A stretch of 64,000 nucleotides of DNA, taken from Hyphomicrobiales bacterium. GTDB taxonomy: Bacteria > Pseudomonadota > Alphaproteobacteria > Rhizobiales > Rhizobiaceae. How positions within the stretch are numbered: the first letter of the stretch is position 1; each line of letters begins with the position of its first letter. This document shows positions 1-8,667 of this stretch, piece after piece. The DNA lies in the NCBI GenBank assembly GCA_900473745.1, contig UCMW01000005.1:358-64357 (forward strand). Reading direction: 5' to 3'. The translations under genes and the position numbers were made by a program. The notes under the pieces are model-generated. The model was not told where the DNA came from, did no database searches, and worked only from the letters and a program-made list of their open reading frames with translations.

Positions 1-171
1 GCGAAATCGAGGAATTGGCCCGCTCAGGGCCAAACCTCAGATTTCGCAAGAGAGGGGCTCGGTGATGTCGGCGCCAACGGAACCGTGCCCCTCTCCAGGA
101 AAATCTGAAGTTTAGGCGGCTTGCGCTCGCCTAAGCCTTCGATTTTCCGTCCTCCCCCGCCTGGGGGGAGG
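1..171. repeat. Chain of four palindromes (mosaic intergenic repeat-like)
   Basis: Four hairpins follow one another with almost no gap. Hairpin 1 spans 1-47 (arms GCGAAATC/GATTTCGC, then GAGG/CCTC, then TTGGCCC/GGGCCAA). Hairpin 2 spans 50-95, a 14-pair stem with one mismatch. Hairpin 3 spans 100-146 (AAAATC/GATTTT outside, TTAGGCG/CGCCTAA inside). Hairpin 4 spans 151-171 (CCTCCCCC/GGGGGAGG). Such palindromic mosaics recall the RIME/ABC intergenic elements of rhizobia; that match is inferred from architecture only. The left edge may continue outside the window. It could also end transcription from an upstream gene. Confidence 0.6.
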
Positions 172-264
172 GGGGAGCCGCTTACGTTGCGACCTTCCCC
201 CTGTCCCCGCATCCCAACCTGCGCTAGCATCCGCCGACCCAACCCGGCCACCCTACGAGGCGCG

Positions 265-1122
265 ATGTTCATTCCCCTGCATGACCGAAACGCGCTCAAA
301 CATATTCGTCGGCAATATGTGACGCTGGGGCTGATTCTCGCCAATGTCGTGACCCATGCGCTGGCGACGCTGGCGCCGGAGGCGCTTTACGAGATCGGGG
401 TCTATGGCATGGGTTTCATCCCGGCGGTGGCCTTCGACATTGCAGAGCTCGATCCCCGGCTGGTGCTGGTGCCGGAGAGTGCGACCTACGTCACCTATTC
501 CTTCCTGCATGGCAGCTGGCTGCATCTGGGATCGAACATGCTCTTCCTCTGGGTCTTCGGCGACAATGTCGAGGACGCCATGGGGCACTTCAAGTTCCTG
601 TTCTTCTACCTCGCCTGCGCCGCAGCCGGCGCGCTGTTGCATGGGCTGGTTATGCCCGCCAGCGAAGCGCCGCTGATCGGGGCGTCGGGCGCGGTGTCGG
701 GCGTCGTCGCTGCCTATCTGATGCTACATCCCAAGGTGCGGGTCTGGGTGCTCGTGTTCATGCGCTTCCCTCTGCCGCTTCCGGCCTTCATCCCGCTCCT
801 CTTCTGGGTCGGCCAGCAATTCGTCATGCTGGCAATCGACGGCGGCAGCAATGTCTCCTGGGGCGCCCATGTCGGCGGGATCCTGGCCGGCGCGCTTCTG
901 GTGCTCTTTTTGCGACGTCCGGGCGTGCCCCTCTTCGACCACGCGATCGTGACTCCCCGCGCCGTCGAACATGAGGCTGCCTCCGTCGACGTGGCGCCGG
1001 TCGGGCCCTGGGGGCAGAGGCCCGCAGGGAACGTACCGGATGGCGAGGCGGCAGGCGGTGCTCTCCGCCCGGAAACCCCGGCGGCACAGTCGGTTCGCAA
1101 GGTCACCCATTGGGGACGATGA
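265..1122 (+). CDS. Rhomboid family intramembrane serine protease
   Basis: This 286-residue polytopic membrane protein is a rhomboid protease, which cleaves transmembrane segments inside the bilayer. The serine of the GASG motif is at residue 141 and the partner histidine of the AHVGG motif at 202, so the catalytic dyad is intact. The stretch HGSWLHLGSNMLFLWVFGDN near residues 82-100 is the conserved first-loop region. I start it at ATG 265; the open frame runs on upstream to 121 but that part is low-complexity and lies in the palindromes. The C-terminal 60 residues after the last helix are polar and not conserved-looking. The substrate is unknown. It stands alone, 174 bases ahead of etfB. 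Confidence 0.9.
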   Translation: MFIPLHDRNALKHIRRQYVTLGLILANVVTHALATLAPEALYEIGVYGMGFIPAVAFDIAELDPRLVLVPESATYVTYSFLHGSWLHLGSNMLFLWVFGDNVEDAMGHFKFLFFYLACAAAGALLHGLVMPASEAPLIGASGAVSGVVAAYLMLHPKVRVWVLVFMRFPLPLPAFIPLLFWVGQQFVMLAIDGGSNVSWGAHVGGILAGALLVLFLRRPGVPLFDHAIVTPRAVEHEAASVDVAPVGPWGQRPAGNVPDGEAAGGALRPETPAAQSVRKVTHWGR

Positions 1123-1296
1123 CAAGAGGTCGCGGGCCAGACATATTGACGTGCACGTCAACGTCAATTATTGCTGTCGGCCAAACGGCATCGAACATTG
1201 TGTTTGGGGAAAAAATGCGTATCGATGTCGCCAATCGACAAACGGGGAAGCGCACTTGAGCGCATTTTCCGACGGAAGATTTGAAGAGAGGAACCC

Positions 1297-2046
1297 ATGA
1301 AGATACTCGTCCCAGTCAAGCGGGTTGTGGATTACAACGTCAAGATCCGCGTCAAGCCTGATGGTTCCGGCGTCGAACTCGCCAACGTCAAGATGTCCAT
1401 GAACCCCTTCGACGAGATCTCCGTCGAGGAAGCCCTGCGGCTGAAGGAAGCCGGCAAGGCCGAGGAAGTGGTCGTCGTCTCGATCGGTCCGGCTAAGGCC
1501 GAGGAAACCATCCGCACCGCACTCGCCATGGGCGCTGATCGCGGCATCCTGATTGAAACAGACGAAGCCGTCGAGCCGCTCGCCGTCGCCAAGCTCCTGA
1601 AGGGCGTGGTCGAAGCCGAGGCTCCGGGCCTCGTCATCGTCGGCAAGCAGGCGATCGACGACGATTCCAACCAGACCGGCCAGATGCTGGCAGCTCTGCT
1701 CGGCTGGGGCCAGGCAACGTTTGCCTCCAAGCTCGAACTCGGCGCCGACAAGGCGACCGTGACCCGCGAAGTCGACGGCGGTCTGCAGACCATCGACGTC
1801 AAGCTGCCGGCGATCGTCACCACCGACCTGCGCCTCAACGAGCCGCGTTATGCTTCGCTGCCGAACATCATGAAGGCGAAGAAGAAGCCGCTCGACAAGA
1901 AGAGCCCGGCCGACTTCGGCGTCGACGTTGCTCCGCGCCTGAAGGTCCTGAAGACCGAGGAGCCGGGTGGCCGCAAGGCGGGCATCAAGGTCAAGTCGGT
2001 GGCAGAGCTGGTCGACAAGCTCAAGAACGAAGCCGGCGTGCTTTAA
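1297..2046 (+). CDS. etfB: Electron transfer flavoprotein beta subunit
   Basis: The 249-residue protein is the AMP-binding small subunit of the ETF heterodimer, which passes electrons from acyl-CoA and other flavin dehydrogenases to ETF-ubiquinone oxidoreductase. It shows the family opening [16 protein letters not shown], the [13 protein letters not shown] segment near residue 40 and the [15 protein letters not shown] nucleotide-binding stretch near residue 115. The length is normal. A GAGAGGAA ribosome site sits just ahead of the ATG. The alpha subunit gene follows after 24 bases, so the two are co-transcribed. A 621-residue open frame lies on the opposite strand and is a mirror of this codon-biased pair. 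Confidence 0.97.
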   Translation: MKILVPVKRVVDYNVKIRVKPDGSGVELANVKMSMNPFDEISVEEALRLKEAGKAEEVVVVSIGPAKAEETIRTALAMGADRGILIETDEAVEPLAVAKLLKGVVEAEAPGLVIVGKQAIDDDSNQTGQMLAALLGWGQATFASKLELGADKATVTREVDGGLQTIDVKLPAIVTTDLRLNEPRYASLPNIMKAKKKPLDKKSPADFGVDVAPRLKVLKTEEPGGRKAGIKVKSVAELVDKLKNEAGVL

Positions 2047-2070
2047 TCGGACGGACAGGAGAAACATAAA

Positions 2071-3000
2071 ATGGCTATCCTTCTTCTCGCAGAACACGAC
2101 AACGCGACCGTTTCCGAACAGACCGCGAAGGCCCTGACGGCCGCCACGAAAATCGGTGGCGACGTGCATGTGCTGGTCGCCGGCTCCGGCGCCAAGGCTG
2201 CCGCCAATGCGGCTGCCAAGCTCTCGGGCGTGTCCAAGGTGCTGCTCGCCGACGACGCTTCGCTCGGCAACAACCTGGCGGAACCGCTGGCGGCCCTCAT
2301 CGTCTCGCTTGCCGGCTCTTACGACACGATCATCGCGGCTGCGACCTCGGTCGGCAAGAACGTGATGCCACGCGTCGCAGCCCTGCTCGACGTGATGCAG
2401 GTCTCGGAAATCACCGAAGTGGTCTCTGCCGACACCTTCAAGCGTCCGATCTATGCCGGCAACGCCATCCAGACCGTGCAGTCGACCGATGCCAAGAAGG
2501 TGATCACGGTGCGCACCGCCTCCTTCGCCGCTGCTGGCGACGGTGGGTCTGCTGCCGTGGAAAGCATTGCTGCCGCTGCAAACCCCGGCGTGTCCAGCCA
2601 TGTCTCCGACGCGCTGTCCTCTTCGGACCGTCCGGAACTGGCCTCGGCCAAGATCATCATTTCCGGCGGCCGTGCTCTCGGCTCCTCGGAGAAGTTCCAG
2701 CAAGTGATCCTGCCCGTCGCCGACAAGCTGGGTGCCGCTGTCGGCGCGTCCCGCGCGGCCGTCGACGCCGGCTACGCCCCGAACGACTGGCAGGTCGGCC
2801 AGACCGGCAAGGTCGTTGCTCCGCAGCTCTACATCGCCTGCGGCATTTCGGGTGCCATTCAGCATCTCGCCGGCATGAAGGACTCCAAGGTCATCGTCGC
2901 CATCAACAAGGACGAGGAAGCGCCGATCTTCCAGGTCGCCGATTACGGCCTCGTCGCCGACATCTTCGAAGCCCTGCCGGAGCTCGAGAAGGCGCTCTAA
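2071..3000 (+). CDS. etfA: Electron transfer flavoprotein alpha subunit
   Basis: This 309-residue protein is the FAD-binding large subunit of ETF. The C-terminal FAD domain is clear: [13 protein letters not shown] near residues 197-209, the [18 protein letters not shown] stretch near 241-258, and [22 protein letters not shown] close to the end. The N-terminal Rossmann-like domain matches in length. A GGAGAAA ribosome site precedes the ATG. It is the second gene of the etfB-etfA unit, which ends at a strong intrinsic terminator 59 bases downstream. The neighbouring 3-hydroxyacyl-CoA dehydrogenase fits a role in fatty acid or hydroxybutyrate oxidation. Confidence 0.97.
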   Translation: MAILLLAEHDNATVSEQTAKALTAATKIGGDVHVLVAGSGAKAAANAAAKLSGVSKVLLADDASLGNNLAEPLAALIVSLAGSYDTIIAAATSVGKNVMPRVAALLDVMQVSEITEVVSADTFKRPIYAGNAIQTVQSTDAKKVITVRTASFAAAGDGGSAAVESIAAAANPGVSSHVSDALSSSDRPELASAKIIISGGRALGSSEKFQQVILPVADKLGAAVGASRAAVDAGYAPNDWQVGQTGKVVAPQLYIACGISGAIQHLAGMKDSKVIVAINKDEEAPIFQVADYGLVADIFEALPELEKAL

Positions 3001-3058
3001 GCACCATCTCGCAGCTGCGAAAGGACTGGTCAAAGAACCCTTTGCGGTCTATCAATCA

Positions 3059-3090
3059 GCCGGGTCCGCGACAGCGGGTCCGGCATTTTT
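3059..3090 (+). terminator. Intrinsic terminator of etfBA
   Basis: An 11-pair stem (3059-3069 with 3074-3084, two G-T pairs) with a four-base loop GACA is followed by ATTTTT. It closes the etfB-etfA transcript, so hbdA probably has its own promoter in the 50 bases that follow, or is fed by read-through. Confidence 0.85.
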
Positions 3091-3140
3091 GTCGGTGCCA
3101 TCTTCTTGAGTGAAGACGAGAACGGGTGAGGAGCGAGACG

Positions 3141-4022
3141 ATGACGGACAAGATCAGCAATGTGGGTGTCGTGGGTGCCGGCCAGATGGGCTGCGGCATT
3201 GCCCAGGTCTCCGCCGCCGCCGGCTACAAGGTCACGATCTACGATCTCTCCAAGGAGCGGATCGAAGCGGGTCTCGCCACGATCAACGGCAACCTTGCCC
3301 GTCAGGTGACCAACGGCAAGATGTCCGACGAGGACCGCAAGGCGGCACTCGCCTTGATTTCCGGATCGTCCGACGTCAACGACCTCGCCCCTGCGGACCT
3401 CGTGATCGAGGCGGCGACCGAGGACGAAAGCGTCAAGCGCAAGATTTTTGCGACGCTTTGCCCCGTGCTCAAACCCGAGGCCCTGATTGCGACCAACACA
3501 TCTTCGCTTTCCATTACCCGTCTCGCCTCGGCCACCGACCGGCCGGAGCGCTTCATGGGCATCCATTTCATGAACCCGGTGCCGGTCATGAAGCTCGTCG
3601 AGCTGGTGCGCGGCATCGCGACCGACGAGACGACGTTCAAGACGGCCAAGGAGTTCGTCTCCTCGCTCGACAAGACGATCACGGTCGCGGAAGATTTTCC
3701 GGCCTTCATCGTCAACCGCATTCTCTTGCCGATGATCAACGAGGCGATCTACACGCTCTATGAAGGCGTCGGCTCGGTGGAAGCGATCGACACGGCGATG
3801 AAGCTTGGCGCCAACCATCCCATGGGGCCATTGCAGCTCGCCGATTTCATCGGGCTCGACACCTGCCTTTCGATCATGCAGGTGCTGCATGAGGGCCTGT
3901 CGGACTCGAAGTACCGCCCCTGCCCGCTACTGGTGAAATACGTCGAGGCCGGCTGGCTCGGCCGCAAGTCGGGCCGCGGCTTCTACGACTATCGTGGCGA
4001 AGTGCCGGTTCCGACCCGCTGA
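3141..4022 (+). CDS. hbdA: 3-hydroxybutyryl-CoA dehydrogenase
   Basis: The 293-residue protein is an NAD(P)-dependent 3-hydroxyacyl-CoA dehydrogenase of the single-function short type. It has the GAGQMGCGIA dinucleotide-binding loop at residues 12-21, the catalytic histidine in IHFMNPVPVMKLVEL at residue 142, and the closing GRKSGRGFYDY motif. The frame is open from 3126, but the ATG at 3141 has a GAGGAG ribosome site and gives the family N-terminus. In rhizobia this enzyme interconverts acetoacetyl-CoA and 3-hydroxybutyryl-CoA, and it is often found next to etfBA. The exact chain-length preference cannot be read from sequence. Confidence 0.93.
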   Translation: MTDKISNVGVVGAGQMGCGIAQVSAAAGYKVTIYDLSKERIEAGLATINGNLARQVTNGKMSDEDRKAALALISGSSDVNDLAPADLVIEAATEDESVKRKIFATLCPVLKPEALIATNTSSLSITRLASATDRPERFMGIHFMNPVPVMKLVELVRGIATDETTFKTAKEFVSSLDKTITVAEDFPAFIVNRILLPMINEAIYTLYEGVGSVEAIDTAMKLGANHPMGPLQLADFIGLDTCLSIMQVLHEGLSDSKYRPCPLLVKYVEAGWLGRKSGRGFYDYRGEVPVPTR

Positions 4023-4082
4023 TTGGCAATTCCGATCTAGAGACATCCGGCGGAAAGATATTTGCCCCTCAGGGTAATCATT

Positions 4083-4115
4083 GGTCGGCCATACCTCGGA
4101 AGAGGTGAGCCGACC
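4083..4115. other. Strong hairpin between hbdA and the sulfate operon
   Basis: GGTCGGC (4083-4089) pairs with GCCGACC (4109-4115); inside it ACCTC pairs with GAGGT around a GGAA loop. No T-run follows on either strand. It lies 51 bases ahead of the sulfate-binding protein start, so it may be a leader structure for that operon or a 3' end stabiliser for hbdA. Function is not known. Confidence 0.5.
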
Positions 4116-4166
4116 CTCTAGTTTGCGGGGAAGATACCGATCCCCCGCATACCGGAGTACCAGTCG

Positions 4167-5150
4167 ATGAAACGCCTCCTCCTCGTCAGCGCAGCGCTCG
4201 CCGCTCTCTCCCTGCCGGTTTCCGCCAGTGCCGCCGACAAGCTGCTCAACGCCTCCTACGACATCGCCCGCGAGATCTTCGCTGCAGAGAACGAGGCCTT
4301 CATCAAGGCCAATCCCGGCGTGACCATCGACCAGTCGCATGGCGGCACTTCGCGTCAGGCCCGTGCCATCGTCGAAGGTCTGGAAGCCGATGTCGTCACC
4401 TTCAACCAGGTGACCGACGTGGAGTTCCTGGCCAAGAACGGCTTCATCAACGAGGGATGGCAGAGCGAATTCCCGAACAACGCCTCGCCTTTCTACTCCT
4501 TCCCGTCATTCCTGGTGCGCGCCGGCAATCCGAAGAACATCAAGGACTGGGACGACCTCGCCCGCGACGACGTTGAGGTGATCTTCCCCAACCCGAAGAC
4601 CTCGGGCAATGCCCGCTACACCTATCTGGCGGCAACGGCTTACGCGAAAGAGAAGTTCGCCGGCGACGAGGCCAAGGTGACCGAATTCGTCGACAAGATC
4701 TTCGACAACGTGCCGGTCTTCGACACCGGTGGCCGCGCCGCGACCACGACCTTTGTCGAGCGCGAGACTGGCGACGTGATCATCACCTTCGAAGCCGAGA
4801 CCAAGTCGATCGCCAAGCAGTATGGCGAGGACAAGTTCCAGCAGGTCGTGCCGTCGGTGAGCCTGCTCGCCGAATTCCCGGTCGCGATCGTCGACAAGGT
4901 TGCCGATGCCAAGGGCAGCCAGGAGCTTTCCAAGAAGTATCTCGACTTCCTCTACTCGCCCGAGGGCCAGAAGATCGCCGCCGAATTCGGCCACCGCGTC
5001 CATGACGAGGCGGTTGCTGCCGAATACAAGGACCAGTTCCCTGAAATCCGTCTCGTGACCGTCGAAGATGCGTTCGGCGGCTGGGATAAGGTCTCCGCGG
5101 AGCACTTTGCCGAGGGTGGCATCCTTGATGGGATCTATGGCAGCCGCTAA
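4167..5150 (+). CDS. sbp: Sulfate ABC transporter substrate-binding protein
   Basis: The 327-residue precursor is the periplasmic sulfate/thiosulfate-binding protein of an ABC importer. A Sec signal peptide (MKRLLLVSAALAALSLPVSA) ends near residue 22. The mature part begins ADKLLNASYDIAREIF and has the family motifs SHGGTSRQARA, VVTFNQVTDVEFLA and NPKTSGNARYTYLAA, which line the anion site in characterised Sbp proteins. Permease and ATPase genes follow in order. A stem-loop with a T-run directly after the stop probably lets this gene be expressed more than the permeases. Whether it binds sulfate, thiosulfate or both is not decided by the sequence. Confidence 0.95.
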   Translation: MKRLLLVSAALAALSLPVSASAADKLLNASYDIAREIFAAENEAFIKANPGVTIDQSHGGTSRQARAIVEGLEADVVTFNQVTDVEFLAKNGFINEGWQSEFPNNASPFYSFPSFLVRAGNPKNIKDWDDLARDDVEVIFPNPKTSGNARYTYLAATAYAKEKFAGDEAKVTEFVDKIFDNVPVFDTGGRAATTTFVERETGDVIITFEAETKSIAKQYGEDKFQQVVPSVSLLAEFPVAIVDKVADAKGSQELSKKYLDFLYSPEGQKIAAEFGHRVHDEAVAAEYKDQFPEIRLVTVEDAFGGWDKVSAEHFAEGGILDGIYGSR

Positions 5151-5174
5151 GCACGGTATTCGATCGATGTCAGG

Positions 5175-5200
5175 ACCGGCGGAACCTCCGCCGGTTTTCT
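5175..5200 (+). terminator. Intercistronic terminator between sbp and cysT
   Basis: An eight-pair GC-rich stem (ACCGGCGG 5175-5182 with CCGCCGGT 5188-5195) with a five-base loop is followed by TTTTCT. It lies 24 bases after sbp and about 20 before the TTG start of cysT. It probably attenuates transcription so that the binding protein is made in excess over the membrane complex. Confidence 0.75.
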
Positions 5201-5218
5201 CATGAAAGGACGACGACG

Positions 5219-6040
5219 TTGACACGCCGCGTATTGCCGGGCTTCAGACTGTCCCTCGGGATCACGCTGGTCTATGCCGCGATCATCATCCTGTTGCCGC
5301 TGGCAGCCCTGATCTTCAAGGCGGCGAGCCTCGGGCCATCAGACTATTGGCGCATTGTGTCCTCGGACCGTGCCGTCGCGAGTTATGGCGTGACGATCGG
5401 CTCGGCGCTGGTCGCGACCCTGTTCAACCTCGTTTTCGGACTGGCCCTCGCCTGGGTTCTGGTGCGCTATCGTTTCCCGGGTCGTCGCATTGTCGACGCC
5501 CTCGTCGACCTGCCCTTTGCGCTTCCGACGGCGGTTGCCGGCATTTCGCTCACCACGCTGTTCGCCTCGAACGGCTGGTTCGGGTCCGCTCTTGGCGAGA
5601 TCGGCATCAAGGTTGCCTATACGCCGCTCGGCATCATGGTCGCCATGGCCTTCACCAGCCTGCCCTTCATCGTGCGTACGGTGCAGCCGGTGCTGGAAGA
5701 GCTCGACCCGGCGCTCGAAGAGGCCGGCCAGACGCTCGGCTCCAGTGACTTGTCGATCTTCCGCCGCGTGATCCTGCCGCTCCTGACGCCAGCCCTTCTT
5801 GCCGGCACTTCGCTCGCTTTTGCCCGCAGCCTCGGCGAATTCGGCGCGATCATCTTCATTGCCGGCAACCAGCCCTTCTCGACCGAGATCACGGCACTTC
5901 TCGCCTTCATCCGGCTCGAGGAATACGATTATCCGGCCTCCGCCGCGATTGCCTCCGTCATGCTGATTGCCGCCTTCGTCATGCTGGCGGTGACCAACTA
6001 CCTGCAGGCCCGCGCGCTGCGCTATACGGTGAAAGGCTGA
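5219..6040 (+). CDS. cysT: Sulfate ABC transporter permease CysT (CysU)
   Basis: The 273-residue inner-membrane protein is one of two permeases of the sulfate importer. It has about six hydrophobic segments and the EAA loop of ABC permeases (LEELDPALEEAGQTLGSSDL, then FRRVILPLLTPALLAGTSLA) that contacts the ATPase. The motif SLGEFGAIIFIAGN near residue 200 is typical of the CysT/CysW pair. The start is TTG at 5219, supported by an AAAGGA ribosome site and by the lack of a nearby ATG. The weak start codon and the terminator ahead both point to deliberately low expression. cysW begins three bases after its stop. Confidence 0.93.
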   Translation: MTRRVLPGFRLSLGITLVYAAIIILLPLAALIFKAASLGPSDYWRIVSSDRAVASYGVTIGSALVATLFNLVFGLALAWVLVRYRFPGRRIVDALVDLPFALPTAVAGISLTTLFASNGWFGSALGEIGIKVAYTPLGIMVAMAFTSLPFIVRTVQPVLEELDPALEEAGQTLGSSDLSIFRRVILPLLTPALLAGTSLAFARSLGEFGAIIFIAGNQPFSTEITALLAFIRLEEYDYPASAAIASVMLIAAFVMLAVTNYLQARALRYTVKG

Positions 6041-6043
6041 ACC

Positions 6044-6934
6044 ATGAGCCAGGTCACGAACAAGCGACGCCCGCCGCGCGTCGGCGATGGGCCGCTCTTC
6101 AAATACACGCTGATTGGCCTGGTCCTCGTACTGGTCGCCTTCTTCATCGTGGCACCCTTGGCCGTCATCGGCATCGAGGCCTTCTCCAAGGGTGTGCCGT
6201 TCTTTCTGGAGACGATCGCGGATCCGGATACGCGCCACGCGATCGGGCTGACGGTGCTGACCGCGCTGATCGCCGTGCCGCTGAACACCATCTTCGGCGT
6301 GGCCGCGGCCTGGGCCATCACCAAGCATGATTTTCGCGGCAAGCGCTTGCTGACCATCCTGATCGAGATCCCCTTCTCCGTCTCGCCGGTCGTGGCAGGC
6401 GTCGCATATCTCTTCGTCTATGGTCTGCAGGGCATCTTCGGTCCCACCCTAGACAGCGCCGGGCTGAAGATCCTCTTTGCCCTGCCCGGCATCGTGCTCG
6501 CCTCGATGTTCGTGACGGCACCCTTTGTGGCACGCGAGCTGATCCCGCTGATGCAGGCGCAGGGCCGAGATCTCGAGGAGGCAGCGACCTCGCTGGGCGC
6601 GAGCGGCTTCCGCACCTTCATCTCGGTGACACTGCCCAACATCAAATGGGCGATGCTTTACGGCGTCGTGCTCTGCAATGCGCGCGTGATGGGCGAATTC
6701 GGCGCCGTGTCGATCGTCTCCGGCAACATTCGTGGCCAGACCAACACCCTGCCGCTGCACATCGAACTGCTCTATCAAGACTACAACGCCGTCGGTGCCT
6801 TCGCGGCTGCCTCGATCCTCGCTGCGCTGGCGCTCGTGACTCTGGTGGTGAAGGTCTTCCTCGAACGCCAGGGCGCCGGTCGCAGAAGCCGCCCGGCGAC
6901 GCTCGCCGGCAATACTTCGGAGATGAATTCGTGA
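6044..6934 (+). CDS. cysW: Sulfate ABC transporter permease CysW
   Basis: The 296-residue protein is the second permease of the sulfate importer. It has about six membrane segments, the coupling loop (QGRDLEEAATSLGASGFRTF) near residues 166-185, and the RVMGEFGAVSIVSGNIRGQT motif near 215-234. Translation starts at the ATG three bases after the cysT stop, and its own stop overlaps the GTG start of cysA, so the three proteins are translationally coupled. The N-terminus (TNKRRPPRVGDGPLFKYTL) resembles other rhizobial CysW proteins. Confidence 0.94.
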   Translation: MSQVTNKRRPPRVGDGPLFKYTLIGLVLVLVAFFIVAPLAVIGIEAFSKGVPFFLETIADPDTRHAIGLTVLTALIAVPLNTIFGVAAAWAITKHDFRGKRLLTILIEIPFSVSPVVAGVAYLFVYGLQGIFGPTLDSAGLKILFALPGIVLASMFVTAPFVARELIPLMQAQGRDLEEAATSLGASGFRTFISVTLPNIKWAMLYGVVLCNARVMGEFGAVSIVSGNIRGQTNTLPLHIELLYQDYNAVGAFAAASILAALALVTLVVKVFLERQGAGRRSRPATLAGNTSEMNS

Positions 6935-7953
6935 ACATTCGCCTCGACACGGTCGTCAAGACCTTCGAAACCTTCCGCGCCGTGCATGGCGTCTCGCTCG
7001 ACATCCAGAGCGGCGAACTGGTGGCGCTGCTCGGCCCTTCCGGCTCCGGCAAGACGACCATCCTGCGCATGGTGGCCGGCCTCGAATTTGCCGATGGCGG
7101 CCAGATCCATTTCGGCGAAGAGAATGCGACAAACATTCCCGTGCGCGATCGCGGCGTCGGCTTCGTCTTCCAGCATTATGCGCTGTTTCCGCATATGACG
7201 GTGGCCGAAAACATCGCCTTCGGCATGCAGGTGTCCAAGGTGAAGCGCTCGACCGCCGACATCGACCGCCGCGTCGAAGAACTGCTCTCCCTCGTACAGC
7301 TCGCCGGATTGGGTGAGCGCTTCCCCGGCCAGATCTCCGGCGGCCAGCGCCAGCGCGTGGCGCTCGCCCGTGCACTCGCCGTCGATCCGCGCGTGCTGTT
7401 GCTCGACGAGCCCTTCGGCGCGCTCGACGCCAATGTCCGCCGTGACCTGCGTCGTTGGCTGCGCTCGATCCATGACGAGCTTGGCATCACCACGCTCTTC
7501 GTCACCCACGACCAGGAAGAAGCCCTCGACCTCGCCGACCGCGTCGTCATCCTCGACAAGGGCAAGATTGTTCAACAGGGCACGCCGGAAGAGGTCTGCC
7601 GTCACCCGGCCAACGCCTTCGTCATGCGTTTCCTCGGGGATACCAATGCACTGAAGGCGTCCGTTTCCAATGGTAAGGCAACTGTCGGCAACATGACCTA
7701 TGCGGCAGACGGCCTGAAGGACGGGCCAGCGGAATTGCTGTTCCGTCCCACCGATGTCGTCTGGAGCGACGACGCGTCCAAGGGCGTGGCGGCGACCATC
7801 CAGCGCGTTCTCGACCGCCCGGGCTCCCGCCGGGTGCTGGCCAGGACGGCAGGCGACACGATCGTCGAATTCGACGCGTCGCCGGATTTTGCCAAAGCCA
7901 AGGGCAATGAGGGCTTCATCGAGATCCTCCGGCCGCGCGTCTTTCAGGACTGA
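6931..7953 (+). CDS. cysA: Sulfate ABC transporter ATP-binding protein CysA
   Basis: This 340-residue ATPase drives sulfate/thiosulfate import. Walker A (GPSGSGKTT) lies at residues 35-43, the signature SGGQRQRVALARAL near 135-148, and Walker B VLLLDEPFGALD follows. A C-terminal TOBE-like regulatory part (about residues 240-340) matches CysA length. The GTG start at 6931 overlaps the cysW stop (GTGA) and gives the usual start NIRLDTVVKTFETF; the longer frame from 6646 is only the run-on inside cysW. It is the last gene of the operon and is followed, tail to tail, by the tlpA-like gene 24 bases away. Confidence 0.95.
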   Translation: MNIRLDTVVKTFETFRAVHGVSLDIQSGELVALLGPSGSGKTTILRMVAGLEFADGGQIHFGEENATNIPVRDRGVGFVFQHYALFPHMTVAENIAFGMQVSKVKRSTADIDRRVEELLSLVQLAGLGERFPGQISGGQRQRVALARALAVDPRVLLLDEPFGALDANVRRDLRRWLRSIHDELGITTLFVTHDQEEALDLADRVVILDKGKIVQQGTPEEVCRHPANAFVMRFLGDTNALKASVSNGKATVGNMTYAADGLKDGPAELLFRPTDVVWSDDASKGVAATIQRVLDRPGSRRVLARTAGDTIVEFDASPDFAKAKGNEGFIEILRPRVFQD

Positions 7954-7977
7954 GACAGCGGCACGCAGCCGAAGAGA

Positions 7978-8643
7978 TCAGCTTCCGGTCGCAGCCGCCG
8001 TCACCAGCGCCTTGGCATCGGCACCGTCCCAGGCGGCCGGGCCGTTCATGCTACCGAGCAGGCAGCCTTTACCGTCGACGAGCAGCGTGACCGGGAGGCC
8101 GAAGGCAAGACCTTCGCGCTTCAGCTGGTTGAAGACGCCCATCGAGGCGTCGCGGTAGAGACCGAGTGCATCGACGCCGGTCTCATCGAGGAAGGTCTGG
8201 GGCTTTTCAACGTCGCCCGTATCGATGTTGATGGCGAGCACCTGGAAGGCTTCACCGCCTGTCGCCTCCTGCAGGTTGTTGAGGGCAGGCATCTCTTCGC
8301 GACAGGGCACGCACCATGTCGCCCAGAGATTGATCAGGACCGTCTTGTCGGCGAAGTTCGCCATGGTCATGGGCGCACCGGCCTTGTCCTGGAAGGTCAG
8401 TCCTTGGATCAGCTTCGGTTCGCTGACAGGGATCATCGCCGCGACATCACCCTTCAGATAAGGCGTCAGCGCCTCTGCCTTAGAGACAGAACCCTCGCAT
8501 TGGGCAGCATCCGCAGTCTCCACGGCATTGCCAGACATGGTCTGCTTCACGTATACCGCAGCCGCGCCGGCGACGATGCCGGCAACCGCCGCGATCGCAA
8601 CCAGCTTGGTGGGGAAGAGACCCGAAGGTCTTTTTTCTGTCAT
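7978..8643 (-). CDS. tlpA: TlpA-family thiol:disulfide interchange protein
   Basis: The 221-residue protein has one N-terminal membrane anchor (about residues 13-32) and a periplasmic thioredoxin fold. The redox motif WCVPC gives Cys111 and Cys114, and [18 protein letters not shown] is typical of TlpA, which keeps copper-site cysteines of cytochrome oxidase reduced in rhizobia. The ATG at 8643 is chosen over the upstream in-frame ATG (8682), since it gives a short basic N-terminus ([12 protein letters not shown]). It diverges from argH with only 24 bases between the two starts, a pairing I recall from other Rhizobiales. A cytochrome c maturation role (CcmG-like) is the main alternative. Confidence 0.88.
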   Translation of the reverse strand: MTEKRPSGLFPTKLVAIAAVAGIVAGAAAVYVKQTMSGNAVETADAAQCEGSVSKAEALTPYLKGDVAAMIPVSEPKLIQGLTFQDKAGAPMTMANFADKTVLINLWATWCVPCREEMPALNNLQEATGGEAFQVLAINIDTGDVEKPQTFLDETGVDALGLYRDASMGVFNQLKREGLAFGLPVTLLVDGKGCLLGSMNGPAAWDGADAKALVTAAATGS

Positions 8644-8667
8644 GTCAATCTCCAGGACGGGCATTCC

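Noticed and set aside
1168..3033. 621-residue minus-strand frame over etfBA
   Set aside because: It mirrors codon bias of the plus-strand genes; no family motif, and etfB and etfA are certain.
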